NCBI RefSeq assembly: GCF_020991455.1
Contig: NZ_JAJMOX010000007.1
Location: 186,001 to 250,000 of the forward strand
Source: Flavobacterium sp. JAS
Lineage (GTDB): Bacteria; Bacteroidota; Bacteroidia; Flavobacteriales; Flavobacteriaceae
DNA: 64,000 bases
Reading direction: 5' to 3'
Shown here: positions 26,878 to 37,200 of the stretch, piece after piece
Numbering within the stretch: position 1 is the stretch's first letter
Layout: the number at the start of each line of letters is the position of its first letter
Position numbers and translations under genes: made by a program
Notes under the pieces: model-generated
Databases searched by the model: none
Told to the model about the DNA's origin: nothing
What the model saw: only the letters and a program-made list of their open reading frames with translations

Positions 26878-29800
26878 ATGCCAACTAATCCAATTCCAGC
26901 AATTCCAATTCCAGCTGCTACAGCAAGATATTACCCTCGATTATCTGAGGTAGTAACTGTAGATGATTTACCCGAATTTTTGTCATTTGTTCAAAATGGT
27001 TTAAATGCCATTTTTGATAAAATACATTATAAAAACTTACAATACTCAAAAGGGTATCGTGGCGACTCGGCCTTTTATAGCCTTGATATCGTAACGAGCA
27101 AAAAACTGGCTCTTCCATTACCATTTGGTTTAGGGCTTGTCCTTAATCCTGACTTAAAAGACGGAGATTCGGATATTTCATCATTTCCTATCACGCTTGA
27201 ATATCAATGGGAGATCCTAGCGTTTATTAAAACCTTTAGTTCAAGTAGTTTTTCGTTTTCATTAGAAGATTTTTACGCCGTAGGTCTGCAAGTTTTTCGT
27301 ATCAGCGAAGAGCAGGTAATTGCCCACATGCTAAATGTTTTTGTAGAAGCTGCAGATGGAATTACAAAATACGAACAGCTTTTAAAAGACATTAATGATT
27401 TACAAGCCATTACCCAAAACCCATCTTATCAGGAACTAGAATTCCCTGCCGGAGTTGAGCAATCTATTTCAGGTGTAATTTCACTAATCAATAATAATCC
27501 AGGAATTACAAAATCAATTCCTTTGCTTTTGTTTGCGGTTTATATTTTAAAATCAGATTTAAGCGACACTAAAAGCAAACTTCAGGAATTCTATAATATT
27601 ATCGCTCCGGATGGTATCGAAGCTCATATTAAAAGAATTATCACGCCAAAGGCAAAAGCTACTCTTGAATTAAGCGCCGGTATTGAGTTTCCGCAAACTA
27701 TTTTAAGGCCCGTTGGTGCTGATGGCTCGGCTTATCCCAATCCTGCTACAAAATCAATATTTGTATTTGGTAAAGCACAATTATATGCCGATACAGAGGC
27801 AGGTATAGGTTATCAATTAGAACTTGCCGGTACATTAACTCCCCCACATGCCATCATTGGTAATACTGGTTTAATTCTTGAATTAGATACTTTAAAAGTC
27901 GATTTAAGTAAGAAAACCAACATTCCAGAGGCAGATGCAGATGGTCGTCCAAATGATTTTATTGGAGTCTATGCGCGTGCCGTTTCAGTTACTTTACCCT
28001 CAAAATGGTTTCATGGCGAGGATGAAGTACAAGGCAGTACTGCAGCTACCTTAAAAATTGGCGCTTCAGATTTATTAGTAGGTACAGGAGGTTTATCCGG
28101 AAATATTTATCTGGAAACAGTACCTCAAGTTACAAATGGTGCATTTCATTATTTTGATGACAAATTCGATCTGCTTTACCCAATTACAATGTTTGAAAAG
28201 AATCCGGAAAGTGGTGAAGTAGAGAAAAAAGAAATTACTGGTTATACTGAATTAACTACTTTTCTACAAGAATTAAACGCTGCTAAATTACCTTATGCTT
28301 TTGATTATCCCTTAGCATTAAGAACATTGCCAACTATAGTACACGCAACTATCAAAGCATCTGCTGTTTATACTTTTGAGAATGCTAAAGACTACCAAAA
28401 CTTTTTATCGCAGCTTATTGAAAATACACTATGGAAAACCATCGGTTCGCCTAGTAAAGGTTTTAGAGTAGGTTTCAATAAGTTCGATATTTCTTTTAAA
28501 CAAAACAAGGTTATAGGTTCTAATATAAAAGGCCAATTAATTATAGGAAAATTAAAGAAAGAAGATGGTACACCTTTTAGTGCGCTTATTGAGGGGCATT
28601 TATACGATGACGGTGACTTTAATCTTACTGCTTCATTTAATAAAGAAAATGCCCCGAAAGCCAATTTATTTGGTCTGGTAAATTTGGACTTTTATAGTTT
28701 TGAATTGGGGAAAGAAGACAATGATTATTACGTAGGAACCTCTTGTTATGTATCTTTCCCTGAAGATACATTAATTTACAGATTAGCAAAAGGTCAGGGT
28801 TTTGAGGTTAAAAAACTTCGTGTTTACAGTGATGGAAGTATTGAAGTAGAAGGAGGTTCTATTCCAATTCCTATTAGTTTACCCATGGATCTTGGACCAG
28901 TTCAGATGGCGGCAACCAATATCAATTTTGGTTCTACTCAAATTAATGGAAAAAAATATAATTTTTGGGGATTTGATGGTGCTATCAGTGTCAATCCGTT
29001 AGGATTAGATGCTCGTGGTGAAGGCATTAAATATTACTATAGTACAGAAGAAGGTTTTAAAGACTCTTTCATCAGAATTCAAACTATCGAAGTCGATTTG
29101 ATCATTCCCGGAACAGCTACGCAAGAATCAGCTATGGCTATTATTCATGGTATGATTTCGCTTCCTCAACCAGGGGTTTCTAAAGAATTCGTGGGAGAAG
29201 TTTCCTTAAAATTACCAAAGGCAAAAATTACAGGAAGTGTCGGAATGCGTTTTGCGCCTAAATATCCTGCTTTTTTAGTTGATGCGAGTATTGAATTACC
29301 TACTGGTATTCCCCTTGGATTTGTTTCAATCACTGGTTTTAGAGGTTTATTAGGATTTAGATATGTGGCTACCAAAAAAGCTGCCGGATTAACCGTAGAT
29401 AATTCTTGGTACGAATTTTATAAACATCCAAAAGCAGGGATCAACATTAGAAAATTCAGTGGTCCTCCAGACTCTTTACAATATGATTCACCATTTTCTA
29501 TTGGAGCTGGTGCAACTTTTGAAACTACAGGAGGAAGTATATTGACACTTCGAGCAATGTTATTACTTTCTCTTCCTACATTATTTTATATTGAGGCAGG
29601 ATTAAGCGTTCTTGGTGACCGATTAGGACCTATTGAGAAAGATCAAAGTACACCACCGTTTTTTGCAATGGTTGCCTTTGGAGATGATTCATTAGAGTTG
29701 GCTGCCGGCGCAGATTTTCAAATGCCTGCACAGGGTGGAGAAATCATTAAGGTACATGCTTTATTAGAAGCCGGGTTTTTCTTTAAAAACCAAAAGCCTT

Positions 29801-32800
29801 GGTATATCAATATCGGATCTAAGAAAGATCCAATTACAGCGGAAATCTTAACCTTATTTACGGCTAAAGCATTTATCATGCTATCGGCTCAGGGAATTGA
29901 AGCCGGTGCAAGATTAGACTTTAAACTGCAGAAAAGTTTTGGACCTGCAAAAGTCAAATTATGGGCTTATTTAGAAATGGGTGGAAAAATTTCATTTAAA
30001 GGTCCTCAAATGGGTGGTTATATTGCTGCTGGAGGAGGAATTCAGATTAAAATCTGGATCATCAATGTTGAAATTGTTTTAAACACCATATTCTCTGTAG
30101 AATCATTTAAACCATTCCTTATTTATGCTAAACTAGAATTAAGTGTACGTGTTAAAATTGGTTTTATAAGAGTACGTAAAAACTTCTTAATTGAACTGCA
30201 ATGGGATATTAACAGAATTGTAGACCGTACGCCATACAGCCCACTTCCTAAAGGAACATTTGGAGATATTAATGACAACAGAACAGCCGATTCTGTAAAA
30301 GGGGTACACATGCTTACCAATCAAGCTTTCTTACTTGATTATTTCGATAATATGCCTGCCAATGCAACTGCAATCTCTAGTATAATTCCTTTAGATACAT
30401 ACATCGATATTAAAATGGCAAAGGGATTATTACCTCCTACCAGCCTTTCTAAAATAATTGGAGGATATACAGCCGATGCGAAAAATTATACCGATATAAA
30501 GCCGCCTGAAGCAACATCAAAAGCAGGTAGAAAACTCCGTCAGGTAAAACATGAATATGCTATTGAATCAATTGGATTAAAATTATGGAATGGAAGTGCC
30601 TGGATTCCTTATAATCCTTTTGAAGCCGTTCTGCCAGAAGGTTCTTCAACAGATCTTGTAAAAGATATACCTTGGTCGCAATGGCAAAAAGTGGCTGATC
30701 AATACGATAGTATTCGTGTATTGGCAACCAATCCGTTTTCGTTTTTAAGTGCGGGTGAACCTGGCTGGCATGTGCCGGAACAATACGGAATCACGCCTTC
30801 TAAGTTGTTCTGTGTATCTGATCAGATTTCTCCGGAGTCTACCAATTTCTTAAACAAAAGAATTGGAAAACGTTATTATGTACCAACGCAATATGAAGCG
30901 GATAAGATTAATGGTTTGTTCTTTAAACTCGTTGGAGAATCTCCGGAAATTGTAGACGGTAAACTTACTGATGGAGATTTTATGAGCATTTCTGCAGAAA
31001 GTAATCCTTTTGGTTTCAGGAGATCTCTTTCATTCAAAAACTATGACAAACTGGAAATTATTTTCCCTGAGTCTGCGATTGAACCAACTTTAAAACTTAC
31101 AACGCATGCCAAAACAGTAAAAGTTAGTGCCTATACATCTGTTTTTAACGACAAGGATAAGTTAGCTCATTATAAATTAGTTCAAATAAGTAAAACTGCC
31201 AACTCAGCCGCTTTAGATGAGTTAACTTATACTAAGGCTGAACTACAAGGAGCTATAAAATTATTCGACAATCAAAGCGATATTTTATTAAAAAAGAAAA
31301 TCGATAAAATTGTAATTAGTCCTGTTGCAGCAAATGCTGAGGCTATTTTGGATGTTCGTAATAAAATTGCTGCGTTATTTAATGATACTTATGCTTCAAC
31401 TGATGGCGAATTCATTGTGTCTGAACCTAGTGATTTAGAGGAATATGATAATTTGTTAGCGCAATTGGCAGTATTAAAAGCTGATGCTGGTAACGATAAT
31501 CCGACAGGAACTACTGAGCCATTGACGTTTACACGTTTTTATGGATACACCGGAAGAACTCTTTATTCGTTTGATAAAATTTTCAAATATAATGAGACCT
31601 ATTTAATTTCATTTCATCCAACTCCAAAGACCACCGTTATAGCGCAAATTGATGCTAAAGGAAATCTGTTGAGAGAACGTTTATTGAATGGTTTAGTGAC
31701 ATCGATGCAAGTTGTAAATGGTAATTTATTACTTACTCAGGCTCTGGATGCTACTCAGTGTAAAGGAATTGGACAAGCCATTATCGATGATACTTTTGTA
31801 GTAGGCTGCGTAAACCCTGCCGCAACAACTGCCATTATTGAACTTGATTCTGAATTAAACAAAAACTTCGGAATGCAGTATATGAATACTTATTCTACAG
31901 GTTTCAATAAGTTATTGCCATTGCTAAATAATGAATTGCTTTGGATTAATACGCTGGCAACTGAAACTCAAATTAACTGGGTTAATGGAACTGATCGTTC
32001 TATTGTTAGTCGCGTAAAAATAGACGAAGTAGCCATTGAAGTTCTTCAGCATAATACTACTGATTTCAGCGTGATTACAAAAAATAAAAAAATCATTCAT
32101 ATTAGTATTAATGCAACGACTAAAGCAATTGCAGTAACGGATACAAAATTAGTTTCTGAAGCATCAATTTCCGAAATTACAGCTGCTGTAATCGCAAATG
32201 ATAAAGTCTTACTTACCGTTAAATTGACAAACGGGAAATTCGGATTAGCTCAAGTTAACGGAACTAATATTACGATTGTTAAAAACGATACCATTTTTGA
32301 TTCTGCTGTTTATTTATCTAATAATACTCTTGCTGACAATTCTGTTATTGCATACAATGAAAAATATCTGTTTGTGTTTAGCACTTCATTACAACTTACA
32401 AGATTAATTGAAAGAGGAAGTGCAGACGATAAAGCATCTATTATTAACATTCAAAACGAACCTTCGGAGAATGAAATTTTAATGATTTCTGCAAAACCGA
32501 ATGAAAAAGGAGTTTATTTCTCTTTATTTAATGATCAGTTTGATAATTGTTCTTTACATCCGGCCACAACTGTTTCGGTTACTGCGTCTGCATCTGCTTT
32601 GACAAGTGCTACTGCAAATCTTACAGGATTAGACACAATTATTAAATATGAATATAAAGGAGCAACAAAATCTTCAAAATTATTGACAATCAGTAGTATT
32701 ATTTGTTCAGCCGGAGGAAATCCAGATGAGGACAATGAAGTAGATTACACAACTTATATTCAACAAATTGAGTGGTTAAGTTTGGAAAGCACTATGCACA

Positions 32801-34230
32801 ATTTAACCATTCCAGGACCTGATGCTGTAATTGAAGATAATCAGGCAATGGAAAAGGCGATTCAAAATACGGTTCAGCCTATTTGGAGACCAAATTCAAC
32901 TTACTGTTTAGATTTTACCTTAACAGATAAAGTAGACAATAAAGATACCACCAGGTTTAATTACTATTATGGTTTCAAAACATTAGGACCTGTAGGGCAC
33001 TACCCTGTTCCTGATGCTGTGGTTCCTGCTGGTCAACCAGCGCCTGCTAAAAATGAATTAACAGAATTATCAAAATCACCATTGACTTCGTTAAGACAAT
33101 ATTTAGATTACAACCGCTCATACCCTAATGCTGATGGAAGTTTATTATTATCTAAACCTTCATTCTACGGGAATAAAGAATGTAAAGTGTCTTTGTTTTT
33201 TGCAAATCCATATGTGTATCATATGCTTACAGATTGGACAGCTTATGCCAGTAAACCAAAAATTGATGGTGTTTTGAATCTTATTATTAAAGATCCATTA
33301 AATGATGTTCTTATTCCATATCCATTACCAACAGAAACAACAACATATCCTAAAGCAGAAGCAGGTAATGCAGCATGGGTTGATGATAATGACCCAAGAA
33401 TTCCTTTAAATATTCAAATGTTACAAAACATGATTAAAGGAAGTCCTGATTTGAAATGTACAATTACAATTGGGGACGCCTTAAAACCAAAATCATATGG
33501 ATATGAGGTAAAACTAACCGATTTAAAGCCTTCTAAATTGTACACCGTTTTAGTAAATAATTATTTTAATGCTAATGAAAATCAAATTGAGGAGAAAAAT
33601 GAAAATGTATTAGTACATCAATTCGGATTTCAAACATCACGTTACAAAAATTTTGCAGAACAAATACACAGTTATGTAATTGAAGAGAAAGATGAATTGG
33701 GTGCTGTAATTAACTCAAGAAAAGCATTATACGATGTTAAAATTAGTTTAGTTCCAGAACAAATTCAGGCCTTATCTGATGTTGTTGCCGGAGTATCAAC
33801 AAACGCATTAAGTAATGCAATTGCATTGAAATACCAACATTCATTTGATAGAGCAATCGAGGGAATTTTAAAACTATCACCTCTTGATCCTGCTCAAAGA
33901 ACTGAAGTGAATCGTATTATCGATACAACTACTGGTGATGTTGTGGCGCTTTTAATTCGTAATCCGGAGCCTTTTAATATTCCTAAAATTCCATTAGCAG
34001 AAATCAAGGATTCTATTTCGGTAGTTGGTGGTACCGGATATACTGTGCTGCATTCTAAAGATTATTCTCAGGCCTTAATTATGCATGCCAGCAAAAAAAT
34101 CACAGAAAATAGTTTGAACATTCAATTTGATTATAGAATGTGGAATGATAAAGCCAGTATTCCCTTGACAGTTTCAGCTGACAAACAAATATTGCCAGTA
34201 GCATTAGAATTAGAAAATATAAATCTTTAA
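26878..34230 (+). CDS. Giant 2450-aa protein, beta-rich, unknown family
   Basis: No signal peptide (MPTNPIPAIPIPAATARYY). Residues about 670-1120 are a long, regular beta region (SVGMRFAPKYPAFLVDASI, PLGFVSITGFRGLLGFRY, AGGGIQIKIW) that could be a solenoid or barrel-like platform. Residues about 1550-1890 show repeated propeller-like strands (YNETYLISFHPTP, IAQIDAKGNLLRER, AAVIANDKVLLTVKL). The C-terminal 500 residues are mixed and not recognised. It is first in an operon with the VWA giant (12 bases downstream) and shares a promoter element with the lysis genes. It resembles no standard phage tail protein I know; function as a surface, carrier or assembly scaffold is only a guess. Confidence 0.6.
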   Translation: MPTNPIPAIPIPAATARYYPRLSEVVTVDDLPEFLSFVQNGLNAIFDKIHYKNLQYSKGYRGDSAFYSLDIVTSKKLALPLPFGLGLVLNPDLKDGDSDISSFPITLEYQWEILAFIKTFSSSSFSFSLEDFYAVGLQVFRISEEQVIAHMLNVFVEAADGITKYEQLLKDINDLQAITQNPSYQELEFPAGVEQSISGVISLINNNPGITKSIPLLLFAVYILKSDLSDTKSKLQEFYNIIAPDGIEAHIKRIITPKAKATLELSAGIEFPQTILRPVGADGSAYPNPATKSIFVFGKAQLYADTEAGIGYQLELAGTLTPPHAIIGNTGLILELDTLKVDLSKKTNIPEADADGRPNDFIGVYARAVSVTLPSKWFHGEDEVQGSTAATLKIGASDLLVGTGGLSGNIYLETVPQVTNGAFHYFDDKFDLLYPITMFEKNPESGEVEKKEITGYTELTTFLQELNAAKLPYAFDYPLALRTLPTIVHATIKASAVYTFENAKDYQNFLSQLIENTLWKTIGSPSKGFRVGFNKFDISFKQNKVIGSNIKGQLIIGKLKKEDGTPFSALIEGHLYDDGDFNLTASFNKENAPKANLFGLVNLDFYSFELGKEDNDYYVGTSCYVSFPEDTLIYRLAKGQGFEVKKLRVYSDGSIEVEGGSIPIPISLPMDLGPVQMAATNINFGSTQINGKKYNFWGFDGAISVNPLGLDARGEGIKYYYSTEEGFKDSFIRIQTIEVDLIIPGTATQESAMAIIHGMISLPQPGVSKEFVGEVSLKLPKAKITGSVGMRFAPKYPAFLVDASIELPTGIPLGFVSITGFRGLLGFRYVATKKAAGLTVDNSWYEFYKHPKAGINIRKFSGPPDSLQYDSPFSIGAGATFETTGGSILTLRAMLLLSLPTLFYIEAGLSVLGDRLGPIEKDQSTPPFFAMVAFGDDSLELAAGADFQMPAQGGEIIKVHALLEAGFFFKNQKPWYINIGSKKDPITAEILTLFTAKAFIMLSAQGIEAGARLDFKLQKSFGPAKVKLWAYLEMGGKISFKGPQMGGYIAAGGGIQIKIWIINVEIVLNTIFSVESFKPFLIYAKLELSVRVKIGFIRVRKNFLIELQWDINRIVDRTPYSPLPKGTFGDINDNRTADSVKGVHMLTNQAFLLDYFDNMPANATAISSIIPLDTYIDIKMAKGLLPPTSLSKIIGGYTADAKNYTDIKPPEATSKAGRKLRQVKHEYAIESIGLKLWNGSAWIPYNPFEAVLPEGSSTDLVKDIPWSQWQKVADQYDSIRVLATNPFSFLSAGEPGWHVPEQYGITPSKLFCVSDQISPESTNFLNKRIGKRYYVPTQYEADKINGLFFKLVGESPEIVDGKLTDGDFMSISAESNPFGFRRSLSFKNYDKLEIIFPESAIEPTLKLTTHAKTVKVSAYTSVFNDKDKLAHYKLVQISKTANSAALDELTYTKAELQGAIKLFDNQSDILLKKKIDKIVISPVAANAEAILDVRNKIAALFNDTYASTDGEFIVSEPSDLEEYDNLLAQLAVLKADAGNDNPTGTTEPLTFTRFYGYTGRTLYSFDKIFKYNETYLISFHPTPKTTVIAQIDAKGNLLRERLLNGLVTSMQVVNGNLLLTQALDATQCKGIGQAIIDDTFVVGCVNPAATTAIIELDSELNKNFGMQYMNTYSTGFNKLLPLLNNELLWINTLATETQINWVNGTDRSIVSRVKIDEVAIEVLQHNTTDFSVITKNKKIIHISINATTKAIAVTDTKLVSEASISEITAAVIANDKVLLTVKLTNGKFGLAQVNGTNITIVKNDTIFDSAVYLSNNTLADNSVIAYNEKYLFVFSTSLQLTRLIERGSADDKASIINIQNEPSENEILMISAKPNEKGVYFSLFNDQFDNCSLHPATTVSVTASASALTSATANLTGLDTIIKYEYKGATKSSKLLTISSIICSAGGNPDEDNEVDYTTYIQQIEWLSLESTMHNLTIPGPDAVIEDNQAMEKAIQNTVQPIWRPNSTYCLDFTLTDKVDNKDTTRFNYYYGFKTLGPVGHYPVPDAVVPAGQPAPAKNELTELSKSPLTSLRQYLDYNRSYPNADGSLLLSKPSFYGNKECKVSLFFANPYVYHMLTDWTAYASKPKIDGVLNLIIKDPLNDVLIPYPLPTETTTYPKAEAGNAAWVDDNDPRIPLNIQMLQNMIKGSPDLKCTITIGDALKPKSYGYEVKLTDLKPSKLYTVLVNNYFNANENQIEEKNENVLVHQFGFQTSRYKNFAEQIHSYVIEEKDELGAVINSRKALYDVKISLVPEQIQALSDVVAGVSTNALSNAIALKYQHSFDRAIEGILKLSPLDPAQRTEVNRIIDTTTGDVVALLIRNPEPFNIPKIPLAEIKDSISVVGGTGYTVLHSKDYSQALIMHASKKITENSLNIQFDYRMWNDKASIPLTVSADKQILPVALELENINL

Positions 34231-34242
34231 AAAACAATAAAA

Positions 34243-37200
34243 ATGAGTTCTATAAATCTACAAGAAAGTCAACTCTCGGGCTGCGAAACATACGTAGCAA
34301 TCGTTGTTGATGAGTCGGGTTCTATAAATGGAAACGAAGCACAACAAATACGTGATGGGCTAACTTCATTTATCAATTCTCAAGCTCAGAGCAAAATTAC
34401 ACTTTCATTAATTGGAATGTCTGATAATGATGATACTTTAAGATCTGATAATGTTATTCAAAAAAGAATTTCGAGTAATCAAACTGAATTTTTAACCTGG
34501 ATCAATTCATTTGGTTCAGGTAGGGCTAGCAAGCAGTCTGATCACTGGGCATCTGGTTTAAAAGCTGTAAACAATCTATCTGTAATTCCGGATGTTATTG
34601 TTATAGTTACAGATGGTTTGCAGGTCAACAATGCTGATGCGCTTAAAACTTTATATGGAGATTTAAATCTAAAATCACAGATTTTTGTATACGGTGTAAC
34701 AAGTACTGTAAACAATGCTAGTGAATTAGTGACTCCCCTTACCTCTTTTCTAGGAAAAGCGCCAGTATTAAAAAGTGGCGGTATTTCTATCCTGGATTCA
34801 GATTATATCAGAGTTCCTGATTTTAGTACTTTGGGTAGCGAACTAAACCAGCTTAATGCTGATTTATCGGGCAAGCAAATAGGTTGTGTTTCCAATGTAA
34901 GTATTATTCAAAACAAATTGGTATATCCGGTTTTAAGAAGAGGCCTGGCTGTACATAAGCCAGCAGGAACTTTAGTTCTTAAAAATAAAAGCCGTGTTGC
35001 CTTAACTTTACCTGCCGGAACAAGAATTCATAATGCAAGTAATATTAATGGATTGGTTTTTAAACTTGAAAGTGCCGTTACCATCGCCGGGTCGTCTCAG
35101 CTTGAAGTTAACATCAGAGTTGACGGAACACCTTTGTCAACCGGAAATTTTCCAGCACTTTTAGTTATAGCTAAAGTTACTAATCCTTTGGGATTAAGTA
35201 TCAACTTTAATGTTACAAAAGAATTATACACTGTTGTTATTGATCCTGCTAAAACAGCTTTACAATCTACAAGTTTGCAAATTGCTGCTGCCGGTTCTAA
35301 AGGACTTGACAGTACAAAAGGGATCCACCTTCGTTGGATTTTGGCTGGAGAATTAGGAGCAAATCACCTTCCAAAAGGAGATCTGTTTACAGGAACAAAT
35401 TCTAATTTCAATAAATCTGATGATTTCGTAAAAGTATACAGAGCTGCTTATACTAAAGTTGCACATAAATTAGACTTAACAAAAAAGCCTCAGTCTGTAG
35501 ATAGTCGCCATGCATTATGGGTTTATAAACCAGCACCAAAAAGGTCAATCTATGTCTATTTTAAAAACAAGGCAAAGTATCTCATAACAAGAGCTAGTAT
35601 TGATCCTATGCTAAATCCATCGGGCTTTATTCAGGCTTATGGAAATGAGATTATTGAGATTGAAAATAAAAGTGAATTATTTTTTGCAGCAGAGCTAAAA
35701 TTTAGTTCGGCAAACAACTCAGGCATTGTAAAATTAGAAACATTATCTGTTGCTGAAAATACTATTGCTGCATCAAAAAGGCTTAGTAATCGTAAAACTT
35801 ACTCTTCTACACAGGTAAATACAATACGTGTCGTTGCAGAGAATGGAAGAATTATTCGATTTAAGGCAAGTAATTGTTTATTAAGCGAAATCAATTTTGA
35901 ATTTTATTCTGATTTTATCCTAAATGCAAATGAGAATGGAATTTGGGATCTAAAAGGAAAATATGCTTTGACTACTGATGATAATAAAGCATTTGAACAA
36001 TTAGAGCCAAAACTAAATGCTGTTCACGGAAAATGGTTGAAATTTAATGATGGTGAATACGTAAACGTAAACAACTATAAAGATAAGTGGAAACGTACAA
36101 CTGCCGATGATGATAAAAACATTAAAGAGGTTGTTCAGAGTTATCTAACCTTAAGTCTTGACGATACTAATCCGACAGCTTTAGAAACTATTAAATTTAA
36201 TGACAATGTTCCTGTAAACGAACCCAAAGAAGGTGAAGTCGCAGAATTTGCAGAAAATTCAACTCAAATATCTAATCTGGATTTATTAAACATTGCTGCA
36301 AATGATTATCATATTGCCAGAATGTTAGGTTTGGGATGTATTGATATTGATGAAACGGTACTTTCTGGAGAATACATTTATCTAACAGAGTATGTTACAC
36401 TTAAAAATTTAGAAGGAGGTTCGACTCCTAAAGAAGTACAGCACCTTTCTATGAGTATTCCAACCTCTGTAAACACAGAACGTTTGCCTCTTCCTGTACA
36501 ATTAAGTAAATTTTCACCAGGCCTTAATGCAGGTTCAGATGAAGACGAACAAACAGCAAAAATTACGGATCCGGATGGATACAGTTTTGATGGTAAGAAA
36601 AGATATGTGAGCTTGTTTATGAATGACATCACAGATTATGATGTAAATACTTCTTTTTTTAGTTCTACTCTGGAATACGACGGAAGCACTTTTACATTCC
36701 CTATTTATGCGGGAGTTGATTATAAATTTAAAGGTGATCTCAATTGGCAGAAACCTGAATTAGCTTGTGATACTGCGTACTCAAATGTTACTGCAGCATT
36801 AACTCCTGCTTCTTATGAGCCTGCTCCTATTATTATTCCGGAATCTGGAAAATCATTTTTAAATGTTCGTCAGGAAAAAACAGGACCTAATACATATGTT
36901 TATCAGGGCTATGGTATTAATATTTTTTCAAGAGCAACCTCGGGAAGTCAATTAGAGATTAGTTCTGACATTAAACCAAAGAATACCTTATTGTCTCCAA
37001 CCGGAATTAATGCCCTGTTGATTACCAAAGAAAATCCGTTAATGTTTACCTCAATGAGTGAACAAATTAAATTTGACGCGCTTTCTAAAGATCAGTCAGT
37101 AGTAGATAAAACTTACATCCGACTTCTTTTCGATTATTATTCTGTTCAGGAATCATTAAACTATGCTATTCCCGATGGTATGAGCACCTCTAATGCTTTA

